The notes: generated by a model from the sequence alone, not told the origin. DNA of 64,000 nt from Pseudomonas vanderleydeniana (GCF_014268755.2 NZ_CP077093.1:5973501-6037500); one strand, 5' to 3'. Counted from the first letter of the stretch, positions 19,206 through 28,694 are shown. Numbers and translations: made by a program.

Positions 19206-19936
19206 TCTCTATCAAGAACGTCAACAAGTGGTATGGCGACTTCCAGGTGCTGACCGATTGCAGCACCGAAGTCAAAAAGGGTGAAGTGGTGGTGGTCTGC
19301 GGCCCCTCGGGTTCGGGCAAGTCGACCCTGATCAAGTGCGTCAACGCCCTGGAACCGTTCCAGAAGGGCGACATCGTCGTCGATGGCACCTCGATCGCCG
19401 ATCCGAAGACCGACCTGCCGAAACTGCGCTCGCGGGTGGGCATGGTGTTCCAGCACTTCGAACTGTTCCCGCACCTGACCATCACCGAAAACCTGACCAT
19501 CGCGCAGATCAAGGTGCTGGGACGCAGCAAGGAAGAGGCGACCAAGAAAGGCCTGCAACTGCTCGACCGCGTCGGCCTGTCGGCCCATGCGCACAAGCAC
19601 CCCGGCCAACTCTCCGGTGGCCAGCAGCAGCGCGTGGCGATCGCCCGGGCACTGGCGATGGACCCGATCGTCATGCTGTTCGACGAACCGACCTCGGCCC
19701 TCGACCCGGAAATGGTCAACGAAGTGCTCGACGTGATGGTCCAGCTGGCCCAGGAAGGCATGACCATGATGTGCGTGACCCACGAGATGGGCTTCGCCCG
19801 CAAGGTCGCCAGCCGCGTGATCTTCATGGACCAGGGCAAGATCATCGAGGACTGCAACAAGGAAGAGTTCTTCGGCGATATCAACGCCCGCTCCGACCGT
19901 GCACAGCACTTCCTCGAGAAGATCCTGCAGCACTGA
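19202..19936 (+). CDS. aatP: Glutamate/aspartate ABC transporter ATPase (GltL-like)
   Basis: 244 aa ATPase with Walker [12 protein letters not shown]-loop [10 protein letters not shown], signature [15 protein letters not shown], Walker [15 protein letters not shown] and VTHEMGFAR. It powers the AatQM permease. ATGA overlap with aatM. Confidence 0.95.
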   Translation: MISIKNVNKWYGDFQVLTDCSTEVKKGEVVVVCGPSGSGKSTLIKCVNALEPFQKGDIVVDGTSIADPKTDLPKLRSRVGMVFQHFELFPHLTITENLTIAQIKVLGRSKEEATKKGLQLLDRVGLSAHAHKHPGQLSGGQQQRVAIARALAMDPIVMLFDEPTSALDPEMVNEVLDVMVQLAQEGMTMMCVTHEMGFARKVASRVIFMDQGKIIEDCNKEEFFGDINARSDRAQHFLEKILQH

Positions 19937-19965
19937 GGCCCTGCTTCCTGCAGGAGCTGGATCGC

Positions 19966-20145
19966 GGGAGCAGGATGTGTGGGAGCAAGGCTGTGGGAGC
20001 AGGATTCACCGATGCGTCGGACCGCCGCGAAGGCGTCCTTGAAACCGCCAAAAGCTTCGCGGATAAATCCGGCTCCCACAGTCCCGCGCCCACAGGATCC
20101 GGCTCCCACGGTTTGCGATATGAGTCAAAGGCCGTTGGTTCCCAC
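19966..20145. repeat. Degenerate family A repeat cluster between aatP and aauS
   Basis: Several copies of GTGGGAGC and one core TTCGCGGATAAATCCGGCTC at about 20055-20075, with a further partial GGATCCGGCTCCCACGG. It resembles the family A repeats at 4.3 and 36.2 kb but is rearranged. No gene is supported in this interval. Confidence 0.7.
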
Positions 20146-20191
20146 AACCCAATCAGCCCCAATGCGATCTGGTTGACCCAAGGCATCTGTG

Positions 20192-22093
20192 ATGAAATGC
20201 GACCCCAATCTCTATCGTGCGACGCCGCCATCACTCGCCGTGAAACCCCGCCTGATCCGTCATCTCTTCCTGCCGCCGCTGATCATCCTGCTGATGATCG
20301 GCCTCGGCTATGCCGGCTACCGTATCAGCGAGCACTACGGCATCCGCACCCTCAGCGAAAACGGCGAGCGGGCGCTGGAGCTGCATGCGCGCACCGTCGA
20401 AAGCGAACTCAGCAAGTACACCTACCTGCCCAGCCTGCTGGAGCTTGAATCCAGCGTCTCGGATCTGCTGCGCGAGCCCGACGCCGGCCACCGCCAGACC
20501 GTCAACGAATACCTTGAGGGCCTCAACCGCCGCAGCCGCAGCCGGGCGATCTACGTGCTCGACACCACGGGCCGCGTGCTGGCCACCAGCAACTGGCGCG
20601 ACAGCGACAGCTACCTGGGCGAGGACCTGTCGTTCCGCGCCTATTTCCAGGATGCCGTACGCGGCCAGCCCGGACGCTTCTACGGTATCGGCAGCACCCT
20701 CGGCGAGCCCGGCTACTACCTGGCCCACGGCCTGGAAGAGCAAGGCAAGATCATCGGCGTGGCAGTGATCAAGGTCCGTCTCGAAGCGCTGGAGGAACGC
20801 TGGCAGCGCGCCCGCCTGGAAGCCTTCGTCAGCGACGAGAACGGCATCATCATTCTCTCCAGTGACCCGAGCCGGCGCCTCAAGTCGGTCCGCCCGCTGA
20901 CACCGGAGATCAAGGATCGCCTGGCGCGCAGCCTGCAATACTACTGGTGGCCGCTCAACGAACTGCAGCCGCTGGCCCGTGAGCGCCTCGGCGACGGCGT
21001 CGAGACCCTGACCTTCCCGGCCAACACGGAACTGGTCAAGGACGGCGACAACGTCAGCTACCTGGCCCAGACCCGACGACTGGCCGACACCCCGTGGGAC
21101 TTCACCCTGCTCACTCCGCTGCAGGACCTGCGGCGCGAAGCCGCCAACCAGGGCATCCTGGTCGCGGTGGCCTTTGCCCTGGTGGCGTTTCTGCTGATCG
21201 CCTGGAACGAGCGACGCAAGGTGCTCGCCACCCGCCTGGCGGCACGCGAGGCCCTGCAGGAAGCCAACAGCCAGCTGGAGCGGCGCATCACCGAACGCAC
21301 CACCGACCTGCGCGCCAGCAACGACCGGCTCAAGGACCAGATCCGCGAACGACGCCAGGCCGAGGAAACCCTGCGCCGGGCCCAGGACGAACTGGTCCAG
21401 GCTGGCAAGCTGGCCGCCATCGGCCAGATGTCCACCAGCATCGCCCACGAGCTGAACCAACCGCTGGCGGCCCTGCGCACCCTGTCCGGCAACACCATTC
21501 GGTTTCTCGAACGCGGCGAGCTGGAAGTCGCCAGCACCAATCTGCGGACCATCAACGACCTGATCGACCGCATGGGCCGCATCACCGCCAGCCTGCGGGC
21601 CTTCGCCCGCCGTGGCGACGACCAGGGCGAAGCCAACCTGGGCAAGTCGATCGATGCCGCCCTGCAGGTGCTGGGCAACCGTATCGAGGCCATGCACCTG
21701 GAAATTCATCGCGACCACGACGACGTCCAGCTGGCGATCGACCCGACCCGCCTGGAGCAGATCCTGGTCAACCTGTTCGGCAATGCTCTCGACGCCATGC
21801 AGGCCCAGCCGCTGCCGGAGCTCTGGCTGGAAGGCGATTTCGCCGACGGCAAGTATCGCCTGCAGGTACGCGACAACGGCCACGGTATCGGGCTGGAAGC
21901 ACGCAAGCACCTGTTCGAGCCCTTCTTCACCACCAAGCCCGGCGCCCAGGGCCTGGGCCTGGGCCTGACGCTCTCGGCGAGCCTGGCGGCAGCCGCCGGC
22001 GGCAACCTGGGCGTGGAACACCCGAGCAGCGGCGGCACCGCCTTCGTCCTCCATTTACCGCGGGTCAACCCTGCCAAGATCGAACCGATATGA
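20192..22093 (+). CDS. aauS: Sensor histidine kinase AauS (DctB-like)
   Basis: About 633 aa. Membrane helix near residues 20-40 (LIRHLFLPPLIILLMIGLGY), a periplasmic double-PAS-like sensor region to about residue 310, a second helix (ILVAVAFALVAFLLIAW), a coiled coil, then HisKA with GQMSTSIAHELNQPLAAL and HATPase boxes (DNGHGIG, TKPGAQGLGLGLTLS). It should sense acidic amino acids and phosphorylate AauR. Its position directly after aatP and before aauR supports the name. Start ATG at 20192 preferred to the GTG one codon earlier. Confidence 0.9.
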   Translation: MKCDPNLYRATPPSLAVKPRLIRHLFLPPLIILLMIGLGYAGYRISEHYGIRTLSENGERALELHARTVESELSKYTYLPSLLELESSVSDLLREPDAGHRQTVNEYLEGLNRRSRSRAIYVLDTTGRVLATSNWRDSDSYLGEDLSFRAYFQDAVRGQPGRFYGIGSTLGEPGYYLAHGLEEQGKIIGVAVIKVRLEALEERWQRARLEAFVSDENGIIILSSDPSRRLKSVRPLTPEIKDRLARSLQYYWWPLNELQPLARERLGDGVETLTFPANTELVKDGDNVSYLAQTRRLADTPWDFTLLTPLQDLRREAANQGILVAVAFALVAFLLIAWNERRKVLATRLAAREALQEANSQLERRITERTTDLRASNDRLKDQIRERRQAEETLRRAQDELVQAGKLAAIGQMSTSIAHELNQPLAALRTLSGNTIRFLERGELEVASTNLRTINDLIDRMGRITASLRAFARRGDDQGEANLGKSIDAALQVLGNRIEAMHLEIHRDHDDVQLAIDPTRLEQILVNLFGNALDAMQAQPLPELWLEGDFADGKYRLQVRDNGHGIGLEARKHLFEPFFTTKPGAQGLGLGLTLSASLAAAAGGNLGVEHPSSGGTAFVLHLPRVNPAKIEPI

Positions 22094-23415
22094 ACAACGA
22101 CCTGACCGTCCTGATCGTCGAGGACGATCCCCATGTGCTGCTCGGCTGCCAGCAGGCGCTGTCCCTGGAGGACATTCCCTGTGAAGGCGTCTCCAGTGCC
22201 GAGGCGGCCCTGGAGCGGATCGGCGACAACTTCCCCGGTATCGTCATCAGCGACATCCGCCTGCCCGGCATCGATGGCCTGGAACTGCTGACCCGCCTCA
22301 AGGCTCGTGACCGCAGCCTGCCGGTGGTGTTGATCACCGGCCATGGCGACATCTCCATGGCCGTCGAGGCCATGCGCAACGGCGCCTACGACTTCATGGA
22401 AAAACCCTTCTCCCCCGAACGCCTGGTCGAGGTCGCGCGCCGCGCCCTGGAACAACGCGGCCTGTCGCGGGAAGTCTGGTCGTTGCGCCGGCAACTGGCC
22501 GAGCGCGACAGCCTGGAGGGGCGGATCATCGGTCGCTCGCCAGCCATGCAGAACCTGCGGGAACTGATCGCCAACGTCGCCGACACCTCGGCCAACGTGT
22601 TGATCGAGGGCGAGACCGGTACCGGCAAGGAACTGGTCGCCCGCTGCCTGCATGACTTCAGCCGGCGCCAGTCGCAACAGTTCGTCGCCCTGAACTGCGG
22701 TGGCCTGCCGGAAAACCTTTTCGAGAGCGAGATCTTCGGCCACGAGGCCAATGCCTTCACCGGGGCCGGCAAGCGTCGGATCGGCAAGATCGAGCACGCC
22801 CATGGCGGCACACTGTTTCTCGACGAAGTGGAAAGCATGCCGATCCCGCTGCAGATCAAGCTGCTACGGGTCCTGCAGGAACGCACCCTGGAACGCCTGG
22901 GCTCGAACCAGAGCGTCGCGGTGGACTGCCGGGTGATCGCCGCGACCAAGTCCGACCTTGACGAGCTGGGCAAGGCCGGCGAGTTCCGCAGCGACCTCTA
23001 CTACCGCCTGAACGTGGTGACATTGGAGCTGCCGCCCCTGCGCGAGCGACGGGAAGACATCCTGCAACTGTTCGAACACTTCCTGCAGCAATCGTCGCTG
23101 CGCTTCGATCGCGCCGCGCCGGAACTCGACAACCAGACCCTGTCGAGCCTGATGAGTCACGACTGGCCGGGTAACGTACGCGAGTTGCGCAACGTTGCCG
23201 AACGCTTCGCCCTCGGCCTGCCAGCCTTCAAGAAAACCGGTAACCAGAGCGCCAGTGGCCTGGGCTTCGCCGAAGCGGTCGAAGCCTTCGAACGCAACCT
23301 GCTCAACGACGCCCTGCAGCGCAGTGGCGGCAACCTGACCCAGGCCAGCCAGGAACTGGGCATGGCCAAGACCACCCTGTTCGACAAAGTGAAAAAATAC
23401 GGTTTGAGCCACTGA
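22090..23415 (+). CDS. aauR: Sigma-54-dependent response regulator AauR
   Basis: 441 aa NtrC-class activator. REC domain ([12 protein letters not shown], phosphoacceptor Asp in VISDIRLPG), AAA+ domain with Walker [10 protein letters not shown] and [12 protein letters not shown], and a C-terminal Fis-type helix-turn-helix ([22 protein letters not shown]). The sigma-54-contacting loop reads NAFTGA, with Asn for the usual first Gly of GAFTGA. Overlaps the aauS stop. Expected to bind the sites before aatJ. Confidence 0.92.
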   Translation: MNNDLTVLIVEDDPHVLLGCQQALSLEDIPCEGVSSAEAALERIGDNFPGIVISDIRLPGIDGLELLTRLKARDRSLPVVLITGHGDISMAVEAMRNGAYDFMEKPFSPERLVEVARRALEQRGLSREVWSLRRQLAERDSLEGRIIGRSPAMQNLRELIANVADTSANVLIEGETGTGKELVARCLHDFSRRQSQQFVALNCGGLPENLFESEIFGHEANAFTGAGKRRIGKIEHAHGGTLFLDEVESMPIPLQIKLLRVLQERTLERLGSNQSVAVDCRVIAATKSDLDELGKAGEFRSDLYYRLNVVTLELPPLRERREDILQLFEHFLQQSSLRFDRAAPELDNQTLSSLMSHDWPGNVRELRNVAERFALGLPAFKKTGNQSASGLGFAEAVEAFERNLLNDALQRSGGNLTQASQELGMAKTTLFDKVKKYGLSH

Positions 23416-23416
23416 T

Positions 23417-23755
23417 ATGGACCTGATCCTCAAGGCAGCCCTCGGCGCGGTGGTGGTACTGCTGCTCGCCGCCCTGTCGAAGACCCGCAACTACTACATC
23501 GCGGGGCTCGTCCCGCTGTTCCCGACCTTCGCCCTGATCGCCCACTACATCGTCGGCAAGGGCCGTTCGGTGGAAGACCTCAAGACCACCATCGTCTTCG
23601 GCATGTGGTCGATCATCCCGTACTTCATCTACCTGGCCGTGCTCTACGTGATGCTCGACCGGCTGCGCCTGGAGCTGTCCCTGGCGGTGGCGGTCCTGGC
23701 CTGGCTGATCGCCGCGACCGTGCTGGTCAGCCTGTGGCTGCGCCTGCACGGCTGA
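23417..23755 (+). CDS. glpM: GlpM family membrane protein
   Basis: 112 aa integral membrane protein with about four hydrophobic segments. RNYYIAGLVPLFPTFALIAHY is the family hallmark. It follows aauR by one base, so is co-translated. GlpM in P. aeruginosa has been linked to alginate production; the molecular role is unknown. Confidence 0.88.
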   Translation: MDLILKAALGAVVVLLLAALSKTRNYYIAGLVPLFPTFALIAHYIVGKGRSVEDLKTTIVFGMWSIIPYFIYLAVLYVMLDRLRLELSLAVAVLAWLIAATVLVSLWLRLHG

Positions 23756-23820
23756 TTCGCGAAGGCCCGAAACATCGCGAAATCCGTCGCCCACAAGCTA
23801 TCGCCATGACCACAAAACCG

Positions 23821-23932
23821 TGGGAGACGGCCGGGCGGCGCTTCGCTTGCTGGCGATAGCGGTCGGCCAGGCGCTAATGAACTCGCTGGATGGCCGTCTT
23901 CGGCGGATCGCCAGCAAGCGGGCTCCTACAAG
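23821..23932. repeat. Intergenic inverted repeat, family D
   Basis: CTTGCTGGCGAT at about 23847 pairs with ATCGCCAGCAAG at about 23907, followed by CGGGCTCCTACAAG. This is a common Pseudomonas intergenic element. The rest of the 300-base gap before the arginase-like gene shows no gene. Confidence 0.7.
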
Positions 23933-24058
23933 AGCGCTGCCAGGCCAGCCAGCTAGCTGGCCCGTCCTTTGCATTTCCCCGCCAAAGCCCGAACGGCCTG
24001 CCCTCCAGCCAGGGCGGGTCATCCGATGCACGGGCACTGCCAGGGAAACCCCGACGTT

Positions 24059-24979
24059 TTGAACATTTTAGATCTCGACCACAGCCTCACGGCCCAGGCG
24101 CCGATCCAGAACCTGCTCGACAGCGGGCGCGCCAAGCGCCTGGACCTGCTCGACCTCGGCCCGAAACTGCGCCTGTGGACCACCGAACGCCAGTACCGCC
24201 GCTTCACCGAACGCCTGCGCCAGCTCGTCGCGCCGACAGCCGGCAAGCCGCAGATCATCTTCGTCGGCTCCGGCGACTACCATCACCTGACCCCAGCGTT
24301 CCTCGGCAACCTGCCAGAACCGGTCAGCCTGATCCACTTCGACAACCATCCCGACTGGGTGCACCTGGCGCCACGCCGGCACTGCGGCTCGTGGGTCAAC
24401 CGTGCGCTGAAGCTGCCGAACATCGAGCGAATCATCACCCTCGGCCCCTGCAGCGAAGACCTCGACACCCCGCAACTGCGCGGTGGCAACCTCGGCGCCC
24501 TGCGCCGTGGCGACCTCCAGCTGTTTCCCTGGCAGCACGCGCCGTCCAAGGTCTGGGGACGAATCGGCGATGGCGCCGGCCACCAGCAGCAGGAAAACCA
24601 CCTGCACTGGCGCAACCTGGCCGATGAACACTGGCCGGACTTCCTTGAGCAACTGATCCAGGGCCTGCCCACCGAGGCGATCTGGATCACCATCGACAAG
24701 GACGTTCTGGCCAGCGAGGATGCCGCCACCAACTGGGACCAGGGCGGCATGCGCCTGACCCACCTGCTCGACGCCCTCCGCGCCCTGGCCGCGCGCAAGC
24801 GCGTGCTGGGCATCGATATCTGCGGCGAATTCGCCAAACCGGCCTTCAGCAACGCCTTCAAGCGCTGGGAAGCCAAGTCCGATCAACCGCCGGCCGAACG
24901 CTGGAGCGCTGCCGACCTGCAACGCAACGCGGCCACCAACCAGGCGTTGATCTCGCTGTTCGAGGAGCTGTTTCCGTGA
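24059..24979 (+). CDS. Arginase/deacetylase-fold protein (ureohydrolase-like)
   Basis: About 306 aa from a TTG start (LNILDLDHSL); an ATG at 24026 is the alternative. The binuclear-metal motifs of the arginase fold are visible: GSGDYHHL, FDNHPDW (D-x-H-x-D) and TIDKDVL (D-x-D). The remainder is unlike classical arginase or agmatinase, so the substrate is not known. The stop overlaps the GTG of the first of two SMR-like genes, which implies a shared role such as making or removing a small cation that the transporter pair exports (inference). Confidence 0.8.
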   Translation: MNILDLDHSLTAQAPIQNLLDSGRAKRLDLLDLGPKLRLWTTERQYRRFTERLRQLVAPTAGKPQIIFVGSGDYHHLTPAFLGNLPEPVSLIHFDNHPDWVHLAPRRHCGSWVNRALKLPNIERIITLGPCSEDLDTPQLRGGNLGALRRGDLQLFPWQHAPSKVWGRIGDGAGHQQQENHLHWRNLADEHWPDFLEQLIQGLPTEAIWITIDKDVLASEDAATNWDQGGMRLTHLLDALRALAARKRVLGIDICGEFAKPAFSNAFKRWEAKSDQPPAERWSAADLQRNAATNQALISLFEELFP

Positions 24980-25350
24980 CCCTGACCGTTGTTTTGCTGG
25001 TGGCCTTCTCCATTGTCCTGGACGTGGTCGGCCAACTCTGTTTCAAGATCGGCCTGGACCGCCTGCCGGAACTCGAAGGCGGCTTTCGCCTGAACGCCTT
25101 CTGGGGCCAGGTGTTCAACGCGCCGCTGCTGTGGTGCGGGATCGGCGCCTATGCCGTGGAATTCCTGGTCTGGCTCGAAGCCCTGTCGCGGGCGCCCTTG
25201 AGCCTGCTGTTCCCGGCCGCCGCGCTAGGGTACTGCGGGGTGGTGCTGGCCGGCAAGGTGGTGCTGGGGGAAACCGTCAGCCGTCGCCGCTGGATGGGCA
25301 CCCTGGTAATCACCCTGGGCGTCATGCTGGTCGCCATCGCTGGCAGTTGA
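24976..25350 (+). CDS. Small EamA/SMR-like transporter subunit 1
   Basis: 124 aa with four membrane helices. It is half the size of a full EamA transporter, and the end (RRRWMGTLVITLGVMLVAI) is typical of DMT/SMR C-termini. GTG start overlapping the upstream stop. It probably forms a heterodimer with the next gene product, as in MdtIJ or ArnEF pairs. Confidence 0.8.
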   Translation: MTLTVVLLVAFSIVLDVVGQLCFKIGLDRLPELEGGFRLNAFWGQVFNAPLLWCGIGAYAVEFLVWLEALSRAPLSLLFPAAALGYCGVVLAGKVVLGETVSRRRWMGTLVITLGVMLVAIAGS

Positions 25351-25369
25351 GAATCGAGGGAACCTATTC

Positions 25370-25771
25370 ATGAGCAATGCCAAACACATCGACTGGCTTC
25401 ACGGCCGCCTCGGCACCATCGTCCTCTGGGCCCTGCTGATCCTCTTCGAAAGCGCCGGACAGATAGCTACCAAGGTCGGCGGCGACCAACTGGGCCAGGT
25501 GGATTTCAACCTGCAATGGCTGACCGCGGTGCTGGTCAACCCGGGCGTCTGGGTGGCGATCGCCTGCTATATCGGCGCATTTTTCGTGTGGATGCTGATC
25601 CTGCGGCGTAGCAGCCTGTCTCTCGCATTTCCGTTGAGTTCGCTGGTGTTCATCGCGGTGCTGCTCGGGTCATGGCTGGGGCTGGGTGAACAGATCAGCC
25701 TGCTGCACTGGCTTGGCGTGCTGGTGATCATCGGCGGGATCGCCCTGCTCGCCGAGGGCGAGGAAAACTGA
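25370..25771 (+). CDS. Small EamA/SMR-like transporter subunit 2
   Basis: 133 aa, four membrane helices, related in layout to the preceding protein (WLGVLVIIGGIALLAEGEEN at the end). The N-terminus is longer and hydrophilic (MSNAKHIDWLHGRLG). The pair in tandem strongly suggests a two-component exporter or flippase. Confidence 0.8.
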   Translation: MSNAKHIDWLHGRLGTIVLWALLILFESAGQIATKVGGDQLGQVDFNLQWLTAVLVNPGVWVAIACYIGAFFVWMLILRRSSLSLAFPLSSLVFIAVLLGSWLGLGEQISLLHWLGVLVIIGGIALLAEGEEN

Positions 25772-26765
25772 GGTGTGGCGAGGGGGCTTGCCCCCGAAGA
25801 GAACCGACATGTGGTGAAGGGCTTGCCCCCGAAGAGAAGCGACATGTGGCGAGGGGGCTTGCCCCCGTTCGGCTGCGAAGCAGTCGTAGATCGCATGACG
25901 CGGGCTGTCTGACGGACTGGATTGCCAGGTTTTGGGGCCGCTTCGCGGCCCAACGGGGGCAAGCCCCCTCACCACAGGAACTGGTCGGCCCCACAGGAAC
26001 AGATCCCACAAGATCGGACGAAGAGAACCGACATGTGGTGAAAGGCTTGCCCCCGAAGAGAACCGACATGTGGCGAGGGGGCTTGCCCCCGTTCGGCTGC
26101 GAAGCAGTCGTAGATCGCCTGATGCGCACTGTCTGACGGACTGGATTGCCAGGTTTTGGGGCCGCTTCGCGGCCCAACGGGGGCAAGCCCCCTCACCACA
26201 GGAACTGGTCGGCCCCACAGGAACAGATCCCACAAGATCGGACGAAGAGAACCGACATGTGGTGAAAGGCTTGCCCCCGAAGAGAACCGACATGTGGTGA
26301 AAGGCTTGTCCCCGAAGAGAACCGATATGTGATGAAGGGCTTGCCCCCGAAGAGAACCGGGATGTGGCGAGGGGGCTTGCCCCCGTTCGGCTGCGAAGCA
26401 GTCGTAGATCGCCTGATGCGGGCTGTCTGACGGACTGGATTGCCAGGTTTTGGGGCCGCTTCGCGGCCCAACGGGGGCAAGCCCCCTCACCACAGGAACT
26501 GGTCGGCCCCACAGGAACAGGTCCCACAGGATCGGACGAAGAGAACCGACATGTGGTGAAAGGCTTGCCCCCGAAGAGAACCGACATGTGGCGAGGGGGC
26601 TTGCCCCCGTTCGGCTGCGAAGCAGTCGTAGATCGCCTGATGCGCACTGTCTGACGGACTGGATTGCCAGGTTTTGGGGCCGCTTCGCGGCCCAACGGGG
26701 GCAAGCCCCCTCGCCACAGGAACTGGTCGGCCCCACAGGAACAGGTCCCACAGGGTCGGGCCTGA
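25772..26765. repeat. Nested tandem repeat array (224-bp and 35-bp periods)
   Basis: Four copies of a block beginning GTTCGGCTGCGAAGCAGTCG start at 25867, 26091, 26385 and 26609 (spacing 224, 294 and 224). Each holds GGGGGCTTGCCCCC, a GGCCGCTTCGCGGCC hairpin and GGGGGCAAGCCCCC in inverted order. Between blocks is a 35-bp unit (CGAAGAGAACCGACATGTGG plus GCTTGCCCC) in 3, 2, 4 and 2 copies; the 70-base excess of the middle spacing equals two extra units. Long open frames here are caused by the repeat and are not genes. Confidence 0.92.
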
Positions 26766-26769
26766 AAGA

Positions 26770-27633
26770 CTACCTGTCGTGCTTCAGCAGAAAGCCCAGG
26801 CCATGGGACACCGGAATCACCTTGACCCCCGCCTCACGCTGCTGTTCCCGGATCTGCGCATGGAACGCCTTGACCTTGGTCCAGTGCATCTTCGGCCGAT
26901 AGTGATGCTCGGCGTGGTAGCCGTTGTTCATCCAGATCACGTTATAAAGCTTGCTGTAGGAACTCACGCCCCAGGCGATCGGCAGGTCCGGGTTGCCGCC
27001 CAGGTGCTCGTAGTAGCCATTGAGCGAAGACAGTGATTGCCCCAGGTACCAGAACGGCAGCAGCACCAGCACGGCGTGCCAGTCGTAGGCTGCCAACGCC
27101 AGGTAGAAGGCCACGGTCAGGTAGATCTCGACCTTGACCCAGCGCGCATCCGCCGGATGCTTGCGCTTCATTTCCTCGTAGAAGGCCTTGGGGTCGTCGC
27201 GGAAGAAACTCAGGAAGGTGTAGGCCCAGACGTTATCCGGCTGCCCGTTCTTGCCATGCAGGTAGATCGACAGCGGATCGATGGTGGTCCCGTCCTCGCG
27301 CGGCAGGTCGGAGTTGCCGCGATGGTGGCGGTTGTGGATATCGCGGTACAGGGTCTGGGAGAAGCCGATGGTCAGCGACAGCAGCAGGTCGAAGCCGCGG
27401 TTCATCCAGTGCGGGGTGAAATAGGGGTTGTGGATCTGGTTGTGCGAGATGCTGTTGATGCTCCACGACAGGCTGACCGCATACAGCAGCGCCGTCGGGA
27501 TGATCAGCCACCAGGAGTGCTCGTGAAAACCCAGCACCAGCCAGAGTACGAAGGAGAAATGCGCCAACGCCATGGCAATGGGCACCAGGTCCCAGAGCGA
27601 ATAGGCCAACAGGCGATAAGCAGGACGAGCCAT
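26770..27633 (-). CDS. Membrane fatty acid desaturase family protein
   Basis: 287 aa with four or five hydrophobic segments. The three His boxes of the membrane di-iron desaturase/hydroxylase family are HNQIH, HNRHH and HAEHHYRP. The substrate is not evident; fatty acid desaturation or carotenoid-like hydroxylation are both within the family. Monocistronic, bounded on its 3' side by the repeat array. Confidence 0.88.
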   Translation of the reverse strand: MARPAYRLLAYSLWDLVPIAMALAHFSFVLWLVLGFHEHSWWLIIPTALLYAVSLSWSINSISHNQIHNPYFTPHWMNRGFDLLLSLTIGFSQTLYRDIHNRHHRGNSDLPREDGTTIDPLSIYLHGKNGQPDNVWAYTFLSFFRDDPKAFYEEMKRKHPADARWVKVEIYLTVAFYLALAAYDWHAVLVLLPFWYLGQSLSSLNGYYEHLGGNPDLPIAWGVSSYSKLYNVIWMNNGYHAEHHYRPKMHWTKVKAFHAQIREQQREAGVKVIPVSHGLGFLLKHDR

Positions 27634-27704
27634 CTGAAAATTCCCGGACAGTGATTACCGGGCCGTCTATTGCAAACGGCAGACCAGTTTTGCCGATGCC
27701 GGAA

Positions 27705-27757
27705 AAACTGGCCGGACGCGGACCGGTCCATGGCCCCGGCCCGCGTCCGGCCAGTTT
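27705..27757 (-). terminator. Strong hairpin terminator of the mipA-like gene
   Basis: Seventeen-base perfect inverted arms (27705-27721 and 27741-27757), sharing AAACTGGCCGGACGCGG, begin right after the stop on the minus strand. A five-T run follows the stem. Confidence 0.85.
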
Positions 27758-27758
27758 G

Positions 27759-28532
27759 TCAGAACTTGTAGCTGATCGCGGTCTGGACCTCGCCCTGGCT
27801 CTTGTCACCGCGCTCCCTGACGATGCTGCTGTCGGCGGCGTTACCGACCAGGCGAATCCAGCTGGCGCTGGTCATCAGCGACCAGTTGCCGCCCAGCGGG
27901 ATCGCGAAGTTCTGGGTCAGGGTGAAGTTCTGCATGCCCCCGCCCGGCTTGTACTGCCCGATCCCCGAGGCCTGGGCCTCCTCGGCAGTGACGCCGAAGA
28001 AGGTCCGGGTCTGCCGGGCATCGGCGAAATGCGCGCTCAGGTTGCTGCTGCCGATGATGCCCATGCCCAGCGGATAGCCCAGCTCGCCACCGACCTTGCC
28101 GAGCAGGCCGCCCTGGCCGTTGCCACCGCCGACCGCACTGCCGAGCTGTACGAAGACCCGCCAGAAGTCGGCCGGCGAGTACTGCACGTAGCCGCCGATC
28201 TCGCCCATGTCCGGGACATTGCGCAGGCCACGCAGGTCACCGTCGGAGTTGCGCCCCGGCAGGTAGTTGATGAACGGGCCGGCAGTGAAACCATTGTCCT
28301 TGAAGGCATCCCAGGTCAGGCCATCGTCGCCGCTGAGGCTGACGTCCCCCCAATCCAGGTCAAGGTAGGGCACCGGCACGGTGTCATAACGACTGCCCGA
28401 CGGATCGTGTGGCTGGTAGCCGATGCCCAGCCCGACCTGCCCGGTGAGCCCCTCCTCGGCCAGCGCACCGCTGCTCCAGCCGCCCAGGGCCAGCAGAGCG
28501 GCGAGCAGCAATGTGGGGGTAGACCTGGCCAT
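27759..28532 (-). CDS. MipA/OmpV family outer membrane protein
   Basis: 257 aa from MARSTPTLLLAALL, with a cleavable signal peptide ending GALAEE. The mature part is rich in alternating aromatic/Gly beta strands and ends in YKF, the terminal Phe needed for outer membrane insertion. MipA/OmpV proteins are scaffolds or porins of the outer membrane. A longer in-frame start has no signal-peptide logic. Divergent from the sigma-54 operon that follows. Confidence 0.85.
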   Translation of the reverse strand: MARSTPTLLLAALLALGGWSSGALAEEGLTGQVGLGIGYQPHDPSGSRYDTVPVPYLDLDWGDVSLSGDDGLTWDAFKDNGFTAGPFINYLPGRNSDGDLRGLRNVPDMGEIGGYVQYSPADFWRVFVQLGSAVGGGNGQGGLLGKVGGELGYPLGMGIIGSSNLSAHFADARQTRTFFGVTAEEAQASGIGQYKPGGGMQNFTLTQNFAIPLGGNWSLMTSASWIRLVGNAADSSIVRERGDKSQGEVQTAISYKF

Positions 28533-28582
28533 GAATCGTTTCCTCGTTCTGAACATGCGCGCATCAATCACCAGAGCACTGA

Positions 28583-28631
28583 TTGTAGGCAAGCACTGAT
28601 GTTGTTTGTAGCAAGCTACAAATTTTGTAGC
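28583..28631 (+). promoter_or_regulatory. Candidate enhancer: TTGTAGC palindrome and extra half-sites
   Basis: 28606-28621 reads TTGTAGCAAGCTACAA, a perfect palindrome. A third TTGTAGC copy lies at 28625-28631 and a variant TTGTAGGC at 28583-28590. The cluster lies 65-110 bases upstream of the sigma-54 promoter, the usual place for an NtrC-type activator. It could equally serve the divergent mipA-like gene. Confidence 0.6.
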
Positions 28632-28694
28632 TCATTGTATCGCCTTTCACACAATCCTCGGCAAAACCCCGCAGATACAGGGGGCCGCGCCAGT

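Noticed and set aside
25772..26765. Several long open frames on both strands with repeated peptide-like sequences (for example FSSGASP, MARGLAPV)
   Set aside because: All are translations of the repeat array, with no ribosome sites and the same peptides in several frames.
25772..26765. Repeat array considered as a CRISPR
   Set aside because: Repeat units are 35 and 224 bp with conserved content throughout; there are no unique spacers and no cas genes.
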